Program-made: the position numbers and the translations under genes
Source of the DNA: Streptomyces canus
Lineage (GTDB): Bacteria; Actinomycetota; Actinomycetes; Streptomycetales; Streptomycetaceae
Assembly: GCF_030815415.1 (NCBI RefSeq)
Contig: NZ_JAUSWW010000001.1
Location: 2,976,001-3,040,000, forward strand
Length of the DNA stretch: 64,000 bases
Direction: 5' to 3'
Shown: positions 19,711 through 28,865 of the stretch, in pieces
Layout: every line of letters starts with the position of its first letter
Numbering within the stretch: the first letter of the stretch is position 1
Notes under the pieces: model-generated
Database searches by the model: none
Told to the model about the DNA's origin: nothing
The model's input: the letters and a program-made list of their open reading frames with translations, nothing else

Positions 19711-20616
19711 TCAGACGGTGGTCGGCACCCAGTCCGGCAGCGCCTCGGTGCGCTCCACCCACGCGGCAGGCGGTGTCCCCGCCTTGCCCCCGGCGATCAC
19801 CCCGCCCACGATGGCGCAGGTCGTGTCCACGTCGCCGCCCACCTGAGCGGTCGACCAGAACGCCTCCTCGTAGTCCCCGAGGGACCGGGCTGCCGACCAG
19901 AGGGCGAAAGGCACCGTGTCATGAGCTGTCGTGCGCCGTCCGCAGCCCAGCACGGCCGCGACGGTCCCCGCGTCGCCGTAGTCGAGCATGTCGCGGGCGC
20001 GTCGCAGGCCCGCTCCGACGGCGCTCTTGGGGACGAGCGCGATGACTCCGTCGAGGAGGGCCTCGGGGCTGGGCGGCCCTCCGGCAGCCGCGGCCAATGA
20101 GGCCGCCGCGGCGACGGCCATGGCGCCCACCACGGCCTCGCGGTGCTGATGCGTGGGGTAGGCGGAGATCTCGGCCTGGTGCACCGCCTGTTCCGGGTCG
20201 TCCGCGTACCAGGCTCCGAGGGGGGCGATCCGCATCGCGGCGCCGTTGCCCCAGGACCCCTGCCCGTTGAAGAGTGCGGCGGCGAGCTCACGCCAGTCGC
20301 CGCCCTCCCGGACCAGTCGCAGCAGACGGTTGACGGCGGGGCCGTAGCCACGGTCGAAGTCGTGGTGATGGGCGAAGGAGTGGGCCAGCGCGTCCTGGTC
20401 GATCCGGCGGTGGGCGCCCAGGACGGCCACCACGGAGCAGGCCATCTCGGTGTCGTCCGTCCACTGCCAGGGCTCGGACGGCAGCTCGCGCCGCTTCAGC
20501 AGCGGATAGTTCACCGGCACGAAGAACTGTGAGCCCAGCGCGTCCCCGACCGCGAGTCCGCGCAGGCTGGACAGGGCGCGGTCCAGGCGCCCGTCGGGAG
20601 AGGAGTCAGCGGTCAT
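19711..20616 (-). CDS. ADP-ribosylglycohydrolase family protein (DraG-like)
   Basis: This 301-residue protein has the hallmarks of the ADP-ribosylglycohydrolase fold: GLAVGDALGSQF near the N-terminus, the metal-binding WTDDTEMA (about 52-59), GQGSWGNGAAMRIAPLG in the middle, and GGDVDTTCAIVGGVIAG near the C-terminus, which supplies the second Asp pair. Such enzymes remove ADP-ribose from proteins or small molecules using two magnesium ions. It starts 12 bases after the stop of a histidine phosphatase gene, so the two are almost certainly one transcription unit. Confidence 0.92.
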   Translation of the reverse strand: MTADSSPDGRLDRALSSLRGLAVGDALGSQFFVPVNYPLLKRRELPSEPWQWTDDTEMACSVVAVLGAHRRIDQDALAHSFAHHHDFDRGYGPAVNRLLRLVREGGDWRELAAALFNGQGSWGNGAAMRIAPLGAWYADDPEQAVHQAEISAYPTHQHREAVVGAMAVAAAASLAAAAGGPPSPEALLDGVIALVPKSAVGAGLRRARDMLDYGDAGTVAAVLGCGRRTTAHDTVPFALWSAARSLGDYEEAFWSTAQVGGDVDTTCAIVGGVIAGGKAGTPPAAWVERTEALPDWVPTTV

Positions 20617-20628
20617 CGCTCTGCCACC

Positions 20629-21288
20629 CTATCCGGTGACCCCGTAGGGCTCCGGGTCACGCCACCGTTCAAAAGGCCGGTCGATCACGTACTTGCCGTC
20701 GTCCCCGAGAACGAGCATCCGCATCTCCGCGTTCCCCGGATTCGCCAGCGACTCGAATTCCGCGACGGTCCAGTGGAACCAGCGCATGCAGAACAGGCGC
20801 ATCGCGAGGCCATGGGTCACCAGCAGGACGTTCGGCGGATGGTCGGGGGCCTCGAAGCTGCGGAACAGACTCTCGAGGAAGCCGCCGACCCGGTCGTACA
20901 CGTCGGCCCCGGACTCCCCCTGAGCGAAGCGGTAGAAGAAGTGGCCGTAGGCGTCCCGGTAAGCCTTCTGCAGGCGCACGTCGTCACCGTCCTGCCAGTT
21001 CCCCCAGTCCTGCTCACGCAGCCGGGGCTCCTCACGCACGCGTACGAGCTCGGGGTCGAGGTGGAAGGCGCGGAACGTCTCGTGAGTGCGGCGGTAGGGG
21101 GAGACGTACACGCTGATCCGCTCGCGGCCGAACACCTCGCGCAGCCGTTTGCCGGTCTCCTCGGCCTGCTGCCAGCCCCGCTCGGTCAGCGCCAGAGCGT
21201 GGTCTGGCTCGCGTTCGTACACGGTGTCATCAACATTGCCCGTTGACTCGCCGTGCCGGACAAGGACGATGCGCCGTGGTCGTGCCAT
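20629..21288 (-). CDS. histidine phosphatase family protein
   Basis: The 219-residue protein belongs to the phosphoglycerate-mutase-like superfamily. The catalytic loop LVRHGEST near residue 9 supplies the phosphorylated histidine, and VTHGLAMR supplies the second; SPYRRTHET and the acid in REEPRLREQDWG fit as well. The substrate cannot be read from the sequence. It is cotranscribed with the ADP-ribosylglycohydrolase gene. The -10 box six bases before ATG 21288 suggests a leaderless mRNA. Confidence 0.93.
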   Translation of the reverse strand: MARPRRIVLVRHGESTGNVDDTVYEREPDHALALTERGWQQAEETGKRLREVFGRERISVYVSPYRRTHETFRAFHLDPELVRVREEPRLREQDWGNWQDGDDVRLQKAYRDAYGHFFYRFAQGESGADVYDRVGGFLESLFRSFEAPDHPPNVLLVTHGLAMRLFCMRWFHWTVAEFESLANPGNAEMRMLVLGDDGKYVIDRPFERWRDPEPYGVTG

Positions 21289-21300
21289 GTCATGACCCTA
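21289..21300 (-). promoter_or_regulatory. -10 box of a leaderless promoter
   Basis: Reverse strand: TAGGGT (21300-21295), then six bases, then ATG 21288. No Shine-Dalgarno sequence is present, so transcription probably begins at the A of the ATG. The -35 is weak. Confidence 0.6.
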
Positions 21301-21406
21301 GATCGAGTGAGGGCCGATCGAGCACCCGTACGGCCTCCATACGGCGTAGGTCACACATTTCCTGCACCATGGGCCACACCAGTGCGCACGGTTAACAGTC
21401 CGCTTT

Positions 21407-22012
21407 TCAAACCGTCCAGCTCGGCTCCAGCTGCACGATGTCGCCCGTCAAAGACGCCACGTCCGCCTCGATCTGGGCGCGCAGCGCGAGGCGCTCGATG
21501 CGCTCCGTGCGGTACTTGCCGTGCTCGGCGGCCGACTGCCACATCGACAGCACCAGGAACTCATGGCCCGGCGCCTCACCGAACAGGCCGCGGATCATGC
21601 CCGGCGAACCGGCCATCGCGGGATTCCAGACCTTCTCCTGCATCAGCGTGAAGTGCTCGGCGCGCTCCCCGTGGACCCGGCAGTGGGCGACCCGTACGAG
21701 GTCGGTGTCCGTGAAGCGCGGTTCGAAGCCGGTCTTCACGTCGAAGCGGTAGTCGAAGAGCTTGACCTGCGCGTCCTTGAACGTGCCCGACTGTGTGGAC
21801 GCGAGACGGTCGTGGGAACGGGCCATGAAGGAGTCGTAGAAGGAACGGCTCTCCCAGAAGGAGAAGATGTGCGCCACTCCGGTCCGCCCCCGGCTCCAGC
21901 CTCCGCCCTGTCCCCGAAACCCCGGCTCCCCCAGAAGCCCCGCCCATTTCCGCTGCCCGCGCTCGAAGCCGCGGCGGTCCACCACGGTGCAGCGAATCCA
22001 CTTGACCAGCAC
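21407..22012 (-). CDS. DUF4937/YdbC-like protein with two ferredoxin-like repeats
   Basis: I start at GTG 22012 (then LVKWIRCTV), giving 201 residues, because TACGAT lies six bases upstream and residues before this look non-coding. Two related halves are visible: VKWIRCTV...FSFWESRSFYDSFM (1-70) and VRVAHCRV...LVLSMWQSAAEHGKY (105-180). Each ends in a Trp-containing strand and helix like the ABM-type dimeric alpha/beta barrel. The family is common in Streptomyces and Bacillus, but its function is unknown. It is divergent from terD. Confidence 0.78.
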   Translation of the reverse strand: MLVKWIRCTVVDRRGFERGQRKWAGLLGEPGFRGQGGGWSRGRTGVAHIFSFWESRSFYDSFMARSHDRLASTQSGTFKDAQVKLFDYRFDVKTGFEPRFTDTDLVRVAHCRVHGERAEHFTLMQEKVWNPAMAGSPGMIRGLFGEAPGHEFLVLSMWQSAAEHGKYRTERIERLALRAQIEADVASLTGDIVQLEPSWTV

Positions 22013-22024
22013 CGCGCCATCGTA
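22013..22024 (-). promoter_or_regulatory. -10 box of a leaderless promoter
   Basis: Reverse strand: TACGAT (22024-22019), six bases, then GTG 22012. No ribosome site lies between. Confidence 0.6.
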
Positions 22025-22158
22025 AGGCCACGCAGCGTGGCCCAGGTCACGCTCCGGCAGAGATCTCTCACGCGAGCGGTACGCGCGCGTGGCAGGATGG
22101 ACAACCGGCCCCGGCTGCCTGGCAGTTCGGACCGTGGACACGGAGAAGGGGAAACCTG

Positions 22159-22692
22159 GTGAACGCCCTCAACAAGGGGATCCGCAAGGTCGAGGTCTCG
22201 CTGAAGTGGGATCCGAGTCCGGTGGGGAGCGCTGCCACCGACCTGGACATCGTCGCCGCAACGTATCTGGAGGCGGATCCGTACGGCGATCCCGCCTATG
22301 TGGTGCATTTCGACAGCCGCTCCCCCGACGGCACCATCACCCTCAATCGGGACAGCAAGGACGGCAAGGGTTTCGGCTGGGACGAGGTCATGACCCTGGA
22401 GCTCAACCGGCTCGACAGCCGGTACGCGCGCGTGGTCGTCGGTGTCGTCATCCAACAGCGCTCCGAGGACCGGACCTTCGTCGGTGTGCTCAACCCCGCG
22501 CTGCGGATCCGCGAGGGGTACACCGTGCTCACCGAGGACGACTTCGGCAGCGTCCTCGGGGCGACCGCGGCGACGGTCGCGGAGTTCGTGCGGGACGGGT
22601 CCGGAACGTGGGAGCTGCACCCCGGCATCCACGGCTCCGGGGACGACCCCGCGGGGTACACGCGGGCCATGGGGCAGGCACACCGGCCCTGA
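22159..22692 (+). CDS. TerD-family stress protein
   Basis: This 177-residue protein of the TerD/CABP family starts at GTG 22159 behind AAGGGG. Recognisable blocks are VEVSLKWDPSP, TDLDIVAATYL with the paired Asp that bind calcium in TerD, DPAYVVHFDSRSPDGTI and WDEVMTLELNRL. TerD paralogues are numerous in Streptomyces and are linked to tellurite and other stress and to development; the molecular job is unresolved. The neighbour downstream is a broken gene on the opposite strand. Confidence 0.9.
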   Translation: MNALNKGIRKVEVSLKWDPSPVGSAATDLDIVAATYLEADPYGDPAYVVHFDSRSPDGTITLNRDSKDGKGFGWDEVMTLELNRLDSRYARVVVGVVIQQRSEDRTFVGVLNPALRIREGYTVLTEDDFGSVLGATAATVAEFVRDGSGTWELHPGIHGSGDDPAGYTRAMGQAHRP

Positions 22693-23464
22693 TCAAGGGG
22701 TGCCGGTGCCGGTGCCGAGGCCTCCGAGCTCCAGGCCCTTGCGTTCCCAGTCCGCCGCGATTCTCGCGAGCCATACCAACTGCCCGTCGCCGGCGAGGAG
22801 TCCGGCTCGGGCGGTCTCACACCAGTCCTCGCAGTCGAGCAGCATGAGATAGACGCGATGCGAGGCCGCCCAACGCTCGGCGGGGCCGACAAAGTCTCGC
22901 TGTGTCTCCGAACCCAGGCTCCGGCCAGCGCCCCGGCGATGAAGAACCGTTCGGCCGACGGCCCGAGCCGAGCGGCCTGACGTACGTGAGCCGCCATGAC
23001 GGCGTCGGCGTGCGGATACAGGGCCAGTGTCGTGCCCATGTCCGCGCAGTGGCACATGACATGGAGCAACCGCCCTGGTCCACGGCAAGGTCGCACAGCT
23101 CCTCCACCACGTTGACCCGGCCCCAGCCCGTGACCCGCTCCGCCAGCCAGAACAGCGTCTGCAGGCTCCCCGGCAGCCGCGCGAGCGCCGGCACGGCAAG
23201 GGGGCCGAAAGCGCGCGAAAGGATCCCGGGCGTCTGGATGCGCGGGATGTCGGCAGCGGTTCCGACGGCACCGAGCGGGGCGAGCCCGACGAGCACGTCG
23301 TACGCGTCCGCGCCATGGCGTACGAGCCAACGGCCGGTCGTACGGGTCCGATCGCCCGCTCTCACCGCCGCAGCGGTGATCCGCTCATTGGGGCGGTCCG
23401 GTACGTGGACACGGTCGAACCGGCCGACCAGGTCCCCGGGATGGGCGCCCGGGCAGTCAAAGTG
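22693..23464 (-). pseudogene. conserved hypothetical gene broken by two frameshifts
   Basis: Three reverse frames join into one protein-like sequence. Frame A (from a stop at 23467) reads WLVRHGADAYDVLVGLAPLG and later VVEELCDLAVDQGG. Frame C continues RLLHVMCHCADMGTTLALYP to GALAGAWV. Frame B ends RDFVGPAERWAASHRVYLML, LDCEDWCETARAGLLAGDGQ and stops at 22693. The switches fall near 23070 (at the GGGCGG run) and near 22915. Each piece continues the previous one with sensible composition, so the ancestral product was about 250 residues. The start is unclear; GTG 23365 or an earlier GTG is possible. I do not recognise the family. It is either a decaying gene or a correct gene with two indel errors in the assembly. 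Confidence 0.65.
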
Positions 23465-23650
23465 CTACGTGCGTGCGGCCGCCGTCGGTGCAGGCGGAGC
23501 GCGTGCTCGGACAAGGGGATAGTCACCTTGCTCACCGGACGGTTGAGCGCTCGATTCTCTTGATCATGTCCAGGAGCTTGCCCTCAAGGACCCGAAACGG
23601 CAAGGGACGAAGCATCCATGAGCGAGACGGACCTGGTGCCACGGGCTGCT

Positions 23651-23703
23651 GACTGCAAGAGGCGGGGAGCCGGCACTTCGCCGGCTCCCCGCCTCTTGCA
23701 GTC
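23651..23703 (-). terminator. very strong terminator hairpin after nrdJ
   Basis: A perfect 24-bp stem (23651-23674 with 23680-23703) and the 5-base loop ACTTC lie 26 bases past the nrdJ stop. The 260-base gap around it, from the broken gene to nrdJ, holds no gene I believe. Confidence 0.92.
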
Positions 23704-23729
23704 ACTTCACGCCTGAACGGCGCTCACCC

Positions 23730-26624
23730 TCAGCTGCAGCCGCTGGTGGAGCCGCAGCCCTCGCAGATGTAGCAGGAACCGGCCCGCTGCATCTTCGTAC
23801 CGCAGGAGAAGCAGAGCGGGGCGTCGGCCTGGATGCCCAGCTGCATCTCCACCAGCTCGGCGCTGGTGTGGGCCTGCTTCGGGGCGGGCTTGGCCGCCTC
23901 GACCTCGGCCTTGGGGGTGACGACGGCCTTCAGCTCCTGGGCGCGCGGCGCCGACTGGGCCAGCCCTTCGACGTCCATCTCGTCATCGGACGGCTCGTAC
24001 GAACCGGTCTCCAGGTGGCGCTGACGCTCCTCGGCGGAGTGGATGCCGAGCGCGGACCGCGTCTCGAAGGGCAGGAAGTCGAGTGCCAGGCGGCGGAAGA
24101 TGTAGTCGACGATCGACTGCGCCATCCGCACGTCCGGGTCGTCCGTCATACCGGCCGGCTCGAAGCGCATGTTGGTGAACTTGGAGACGTACGTCTCCAG
24201 CGGCACGCCGTACTGGAGGCCGACGGACACCGCGATGGAGAAGGCGTCCATCATGCCCGCGAGGGTGGAGCCCTGCTTGGACATCTTCAGGAAGACCTCG
24301 CCGAGACCGTCATCCGGGTAGGAGTTGGCGGTCATGTAGCCCTCGGCGCCGCCGACCGTGAAGGACGTCGTGATGCCGGGACGGCCCTTGGGAAGACGCT
24401 TGCGGACCGGGCGGTACTCGACGACCTTCTCGACCGTCTCGCGGATGGTCGCCTCGGCCTTCGCCGTGACCTCGACCTTCTCCTTCTCCTTGGTCTTGGC
24501 GGAGAGGGGCTGGCCGACCTTGCAGTTGTCGCGGTAGATGGCGAGTGCCTTGACGCCCATCTTCCAGGCCTCGAAGTAGACCTCTTCGACGTCCTCGACG
24601 GTCGCCGTCTCCGGCAGGTTGACCGTCTTGGAGAGCGCGCCGGAGATCCAGGGCTGGATCGCGGCCATCATCCGGACGTGGCCCATCGCGGAGATGGAGC
24701 GCTCGCCCATCGCGCAGTCGAAGACCTCGTAGTGCTCGTGCTTGAGGCCCGGAGCATCGACGACATTGCCGTTCTCGGCGATGTGGGCGACGATCGCCTC
24801 GATCTGCTCCTCCTGGTAACCCAGGCGGCGCAGGGCCTGCGGGACGGTGCCGTTGACGATCTGCATCGAGCCGCCGCCGACCAGCTTCTTGAACTTGACC
24901 AGGGCGAGGTCGGGCTCGAGACCGGTGGTGTCGCAGGACATCGCGAGACCGATGGTGCCGGTCGGAGCGATGACGGACGCCTGGGCGTTACGGAAACCGT
25001 TCTTCTCACCGACACGCAGCACGTCCTGCCAGGCCTCCGTGGCGGCGGCCCAGATCGGCGTGTCCAGGTCGTCCACGCGGACGGCCTTGGTGTTCTCGTC
25101 GGAGTGCTGCTTCATGACCCGCAGGTGCGGCTGCGCGTTGCGGGCGTAGCCGTCGTACGGGCCGACGACCGCGGCGAGCTCGGCGGAACGCTTGTACGAC
25201 GTGCCGGTCATCAGGGAGGTGATGGCACCGGCGAGGGCGCGGCCGCCGTCCGAGTCGTACGCGTGGCCGGTCGCCATCAGCAGGGCGCCGAGGTTGGCGT
25301 AGCCGATGCCGAGCTGGCGGAACGCGCGCGTGTTCTCACCGATCTTCTGCGTCGGGAAGTCCGCGAAGCAGATGGAGATGTCCATCGCGGTGATGACGAG
25401 CTCGACGACCTTGGCGAAGCGCTCGACCTCGAAGGACTGGTGGCCCTTGCCGTCGTCCTTGAGGAACTTCATCAAGTTCAGCGAGGCGAGGTTGCAGGAC
25501 GTGTTGTCCAGGTGCATGTACTCGCTGCAGGGGTTCGAGCCGTTGATACGGCCGGACTCCGGGCAGGTGTGCCAGTGGTTGATGGTGTCGTCGTACTGGA
25601 TGCCCGGGTCGGCGCAGGCCCAGGCCGCCTCGGCCATCTTGCGGAACAGGGTCTTGGCGTCGACCTCTTCGATGACCTCGCCGGTCATGCGGGACGTCAG
25701 GCCGAACTTGCCGCCCGTCTCGACGGCCTTCATGAACGTGTCGTTCACACGGACCGAGTTGTTGGCGTTCTGGTACTGGACCGACGTGATGTCGTCGCCG
25801 CCCAGGTCCATGTCGAAGCCCGCGTCACGCAGGGCGCGGATCTTCTCCTCTTCCTTCACCTTGGTCTCGATGAAGTCCTCGATGTCGGGGTGGTCGACGT
25901 CGAGGATGACCATCTTGGCGGCGCGACGGGTGGCACCACCGGACTTGATCGTTCCCGCGGAGGCGTCGGCACCGCGCATGAAGGAGACGGGACCCGAGGC
26001 GTTGCCGCCGGAGGACAGCAGTTCCTTGGAGGAGCGGATCCGGGAGAGGTTCAGGCCGGCACCGGAGCCGCCCTTGAAGATCATGCCCTCTTCCTTGTAC
26101 CAGTCGAGGATCGACTCCATGGAGTCGTCGACGGCCAGGATGAAGCACGCGGAGACCTGCTGCGGCTGCGGGGTTCCGACGTTGAACCAGACGGGGCTGT
26201 TGAAGCTGAAGATCTGGTGCAGGAGGGCGTACGCCAGCTCGTGCTCGAAGATCTCGGCGTCGGCGGGCGAGGCGAAGTACTTGTAGTCCTCGCCGGCCTT
26301 CCGATACGTCTTCACGATGCGGTCGATCAGCTGCCTGAGGCCGGTCTCGCGCTGCGGGGTGCCGACGGCACCGCGGAAGTACTTGCTGGTGACGATGTTG
26401 ACCGCGTTCACCGACCAGAAGTCGGGGAACTCGACGCCACGCTGCTCGAAGTTGACCGAGCCGTCGCGCCAGTTGGTCATGACGACGTCACGACGCTCCC
26501 AGGCCACCTCGTCGTACGGATGCACGCCGGGGGTGGTGTGGATGCGCTCGATACGCAGCCCCTTGGTCGCCTTGGTGCCCTTGGCGCGGGAACTCCGTGC
26601 CGGACCGCTCGCCGTCTCTGTCAT
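23730..26624 (-). CDS. nrdJ: vitamin B12-dependent ribonucleotide reductase (class II)
   Basis: NrdJ reduces ribonucleotides to deoxyribonucleotides with adenosylcobalamin. I start at ATG 26624, with GGAGG just upstream, giving 964 residues; seven more codons are open. Typical blocks are FSFNSPVWFNVG, the nucleotide-site FKGGSGAGLNLS, NPCSEYMHLDNTSCNLASLN with active-site cysteine and asparagine, and APTGTIGLAMSCDTTG. The C-terminus ends in cysteine pairs (CFSCGTKM, CYICEGCG), a zinc-ribbon or redox tail common in the family. It lies downstream of nrdR by 165 bases in the same direction. Streptomyces usually also carry a class I enzyme elsewhere. Confidence 0.98.
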   Translation of the reverse strand: MTETASGPARSSRAKGTKATKGLRIERIHTTPGVHPYDEVAWERRDVVMTNWRDGSVNFEQRGVEFPDFWSVNAVNIVTSKYFRGAVGTPQRETGLRQLIDRIVKTYRKAGEDYKYFASPADAEIFEHELAYALLHQIFSFNSPVWFNVGTPQPQQVSACFILAVDDSMESILDWYKEEGMIFKGGSGAGLNLSRIRSSKELLSSGGNASGPVSFMRGADASAGTIKSGGATRRAAKMVILDVDHPDIEDFIETKVKEEEKIRALRDAGFDMDLGGDDITSVQYQNANNSVRVNDTFMKAVETGGKFGLTSRMTGEVIEEVDAKTLFRKMAEAAWACADPGIQYDDTINHWHTCPESGRINGSNPCSEYMHLDNTSCNLASLNLMKFLKDDGKGHQSFEVERFAKVVELVITAMDISICFADFPTQKIGENTRAFRQLGIGYANLGALLMATGHAYDSDGGRALAGAITSLMTGTSYKRSAELAAVVGPYDGYARNAQPHLRVMKQHSDENTKAVRVDDLDTPIWAAATEAWQDVLRVGEKNGFRNAQASVIAPTGTIGLAMSCDTTGLEPDLALVKFKKLVGGGSMQIVNGTVPQALRRLGYQEEQIEAIVAHIAENGNVVDAPGLKHEHYEVFDCAMGERSISAMGHVRMMAAIQPWISGALSKTVNLPETATVEDVEEVYFEAWKMGVKALAIYRDNCKVGQPLSAKTKEKEKVEVTAKAEATIRETVEKVVEYRPVRKRLPKGRPGITTSFTVGGAEGYMTANSYPDDGLGEVFLKMSKQGSTLAGMMDAFSIAVSVGLQYGVPLETYVSKFTNMRFEPAGMTDDPDVRMAQSIVDYIFRRLALDFLPFETRSALGIHSAEERQRHLETGSYEPSDDEMDVEGLAQSAPRAQELKAVVTPKAEVEAAKPAPKQAHTSAELVEMQLGIQADAPLCFSCGTKMQRAGSCYICEGCGSTSGCS

Positions 26625-26789
26625 GCCGCCTCCCTGTACAGGCAAAAACGCCCTGAAATGCCACGATGTTCCCGTGGCACTGTGTTGTGTCTGGTGTCGC
26701 GGGCACCCACGTGCATGCCGCCCGCAACAAGTCGTCGTCCGACGCCGCCCGGCCGGATCCGGGGTCTTGGCCCGGTTCCGGCCCGCCGG

Positions 26790-27350
26790 TCAGTCGGCGG
26801 CGTGGGCGGGTTCGGGGACCTGAGCAGTCCCTCCGGACCCGCGGTCGTCTTCCTGGCCCCCCGTGACAGCCCCTTCGCGGTCCTCGTCGTCCGCGGTGGG
26901 GGGTCCCGTCTGGTGCCTGAGCTCCACGATTGCGGCCTCGAAGTCCTCGAGCGAGTCGAACGCCCGGTAGACGGAGGCGAATCGCAGATAGGCGACCAGG
27001 TCGAGCTCCTGCAACGGGCCGAGTATGGCCAGCCCGACGTCATGGGTGGTCAGCTCGGCGCTTCCGGTGGCCCGCACCGCCTCCTCGACCCGTTGGCCGA
27101 GTTGGGCGAGCGCGTCCTCGGTGACAGGTCGCCCCTGGCATGCCTTGCGCACGCCGTTGATGACCTTGGTACGACTGAAAGGCTCGGTGACCCCGGACCG
27201 CTTGACCACCATGAGCGAGCACGTCTCCACGGTCGTGAAACGACGGGAGCAGTCCGGACACTGGCGGCGCCTGCGGATCGACGTGCCGTCGTCGGTCGTA
27301 CGACTGTCGACGACGCGGCTGTCGGGGTGCCTGCAGAAGGGGCAGTGCAT
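26790..27350 (-). CDS. nrdR: transcriptional repressor NrdR
   Basis: The protein of 186 residues starts at ATG 27350. The N-terminal zinc ribbon has CPFC (residues 3-6) and CPDC (31-34), followed by the FTTVE turn. Then comes an ATP-cone domain ([20 protein letters not shown]) that senses nucleotides. NrdR represses ribonucleotide reductase operons when dATP is high. The C-terminal 35 residues are an acidic, Gly-rich tail longer than in other phyla. It is the first gene of nrdRJ, so it should control itself and nrdJ through the paired boxes upstream. Confidence 0.97.
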   Translation of the reverse strand: MHCPFCRHPDSRVVDSRTTDDGTSIRRRRQCPDCSRRFTTVETCSLMVVKRSGVTEPFSRTKVINGVRKACQGRPVTEDALAQLGQRVEEAVRATGSAELTTHDVGLAILGPLQELDLVAYLRFASVYRAFDSLEDFEAAIVELRHQTGPPTADDEDREGAVTGGQEDDRGSGGTAQVPEPAHAAD

Positions 27351-27459
27351 GAAGTCCCAACCCTCCTCACAGCAGAATCAATAGCCTCGCTGGGCCTCTT
27401 GGGCCCCTCGAAGCAGCCCCCAGCATAGGCGATCGCCGAGGGTCCGGAGACCCGGGGGA

Positions 27460-27506
27460 CCACAACTTCTGGGCTGCTGTAGCAATCCAAGCACTAGATG
27501 TAGGGA
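27460..27506 (-). promoter_or_regulatory. candidate pair of NrdR boxes upstream of nrdR
   Basis: Two 16-base segments resemble each other and the NrdR box (ACACWATATWTTGTGT type): 27460-27475 (CCACAACTTCTGGG) and 27491-27506 (GCACTAGATGTAGG). They start 31 bases apart, about three helix turns, which is the usual NrdR-box spacing. They lie 110-156 bases upstream of the nrdR start. I cannot place the -10 confidently. Confidence 0.6.
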
Positions 27507-27840
27507 TCGGCTCCATAAACACGCCGTACGCGCGTGTCGCGCCCGTATTGGCATGTGCCGCACGACAACGCCGCCACGCCGGGGACGCTCATGCACAGGC
27601 GTACCGCTGCGCCGCATGCGGAGATACCGTGGGCACCGCACGGAGGGGACGTGGGGCTCCCGCGCAGATGAGGACCGGGGCCCTGCCGCCGGAGCACCGG
27701 ATGGCAGACTGGGGCACCAGCCCATGAGGTCCCCACCTCGGCGGTGAAGAGTACAACAAAGGGCCCTTTTGTCCGCCGGACATCACGTTAGCCATACACC
27801 CAGACACATGATCGCGGCAGGCAATCCGCGATTTTTCACT
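27507..27840. other. central part of the nrdR-lexA divergent region
   Basis: This 334-base stretch between the candidate NrdR boxes and the SOS box shows no gene. It contains GTACGCGCG-type alternating runs near 27526-27545 and an AT-richer island at 27748-27840 just before the SOS box. I looked for a cobalamin riboswitch and saw no B12-box-like element. Confidence 0.45.
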
Positions 27841-27881
27841 CGAACGTGTGTTTGGCGCAACCTTTCGAAAGCAACTACCGT
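27841..27881 (+). promoter_or_regulatory. lexA promoter with a perfect SOS box
   Basis: CGAACGTGTGTTTG (27841-27854) matches the actinobacterial LexA box CGAAC-RNRY-GTTYG at every position. It overlaps the -35 TTGGCG (27852-27857), which is 18 bases from TACCGT (27876-27881). LexA should therefore repress its own gene. Confidence 0.9.
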
Positions 27882-27914
27882 TGTCCAGCAGGGAGACCAT
27901 CGAGAGGGGCCGAC

Positions 27915-28694
27915 GTGACCACCACCGCAGACAGTGCCACCATCACTGCCCAGGACCGCTCCCAGGACCGACCCGAGCCGGTGCATGCGATGAACGAAGC
28001 CACGAATCCCGAGGGGCACAAGCGCTCCCTGCCGGGCCGACCGCCAGGCATCCGGGCGGACAGCTCGGGGCTCACCGACCGGCAGCGCCGGGTGATCGAG
28101 GTCATCAGGGACTCCGTGCAGCGGCGCGGCTACCCGCCGTCGATGAGGGAGATCGGACAGGCCGTTGGTCTCTCCAGCACCTCCTCGGTCGCACACCAGC
28201 TCATGGCACTGGAACGCAAGGGCTTCCTGCGGCGCGACCCGCACCGCCCGCGCGCATACGAGGTGCGCGGCTCGGACCAGGCCGCCTCCGCCCAGCCCAC
28301 GGACACCGCCGGCAAGCCCGCCGCGTCCTACGTCCCGCTGGTGGGCCGAATCGCCGCCGGCGGCCCGATCCTCGCGGAGGAGTCCGTCGAGGATGTGTTC
28401 CCGCTCCCCCGACAGCTCGTCGGTGACGGCGAGCTGTTCGTCCTGAAGGTCGTCGGCGACTCCATGATCGAGGCCGCCATCTGCGACGGCGACTGGGTCA
28501 CGGTCCGCCGTCAGCCCGTCGCCGAGAACGGCGACATCGTGGCCGCCATGCTCGACGGCGAGGCCACCGTCAAGCGCTTCAAGCGCGAAGACGGCCACGT
28601 CTGGCTGCTCCCGCACAACGCGGCCTACGAGCCGATCCCCGGCGACGACGCGACCATCCTCGGCAAGGTGGTGGCAGTGCTGCGCCGCGTGTGA
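27915..28694 (+). CDS. lexA: SOS repressor LexA
   Basis: The protein has 259 residues from GTG 27915, which follows GAGAGGGG. The N-terminal 50 residues are a Streptomyces-type extension. The winged helix (about 52-115; [20 protein letters not shown]) is followed by the self-cleavage domain: site Ala148-Gly149 in RIAAGG, nucleophile Ser183 in GDSM and general base Lys220 in EATVKRF. RecA filaments should trigger cleavage after DNA damage, relieving repression of lexA and other SOS genes. A DinG-like helicase gene lies convergently downstream. Confidence 0.98.
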   Translation: MTTTADSATITAQDRSQDRPEPVHAMNEATNPEGHKRSLPGRPPGIRADSSGLTDRQRRVIEVIRDSVQRRGYPPSMREIGQAVGLSSTSSVAHQLMALERKGFLRRDPHRPRAYEVRGSDQAASAQPTDTAGKPAASYVPLVGRIAAGGPILAEESVEDVFPLPRQLVGDGELFVLKVVGDSMIEAAICDGDWVTVRRQPVAENGDIVAAMLDGEATVKRFKREDGHVWLLPHNAAYEPIPGDDATILGKVVAVLRRV

Positions 28695-28736
28695 CGGCCG
28701 CGGCGGGCGGACCACTTCGACGTCCGCCCTCTGACC

Positions 28737-28770
28737 GGGCCCCGGGACCTCTGCGCCGGTTCCGGGGCCC
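28737..28770 (+). terminator. terminator hairpin after lexA
   Basis: GGGCCCCGG (28737-28745) and CCGGGGCCC (28762-28770) form a perfect 9-bp stem with a 16-base loop, 42 bases after the lexA stop. Confidence 0.8.
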
Positions 28771-28821
28771 AGTGCTGTGCGGGCGCCTTACGGCGGTCCA
28801 GGCGACCGATGCCTTCGCCGA

Positions 28822-28863
28822 GCGTGGGTTGGCCTGGCCGGCGACGGTCAAGCCAACCCACGC
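28822..28863 (-). terminator. terminator hairpin after the DinG-like gene
   Basis: GCGTGGGTTGGC (28822-28833) and GCCAACCCACGC (28852-28863) form a 12-bp perfect stem two bases past the helicase stop. Confidence 0.85.
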
Positions 28864-28865
28864 CC

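Noticed and set aside
23618..23716. Small forward frame of 32 codons before the nrdJ terminator
   Set aside because: Most of it lies in the 24-bp terminator stem, so its sequence is set by the hairpin rather than by a protein.
23868..27428. Very long forward open frame (over 1,180 codons) antisense to nrdJ and nrdR
   Set aside because: It is the usual GC-driven shadow of a conserved gene; the protein is Leu/Gly/Asp/Val repetitive and matches no family.
27351..27914. Cobalamin riboswitch upstream of nrdR
   Set aside because: No B12-box-like core or paired helices could be seen; the known riboswitch belongs to the class I nrd operon in relatives.
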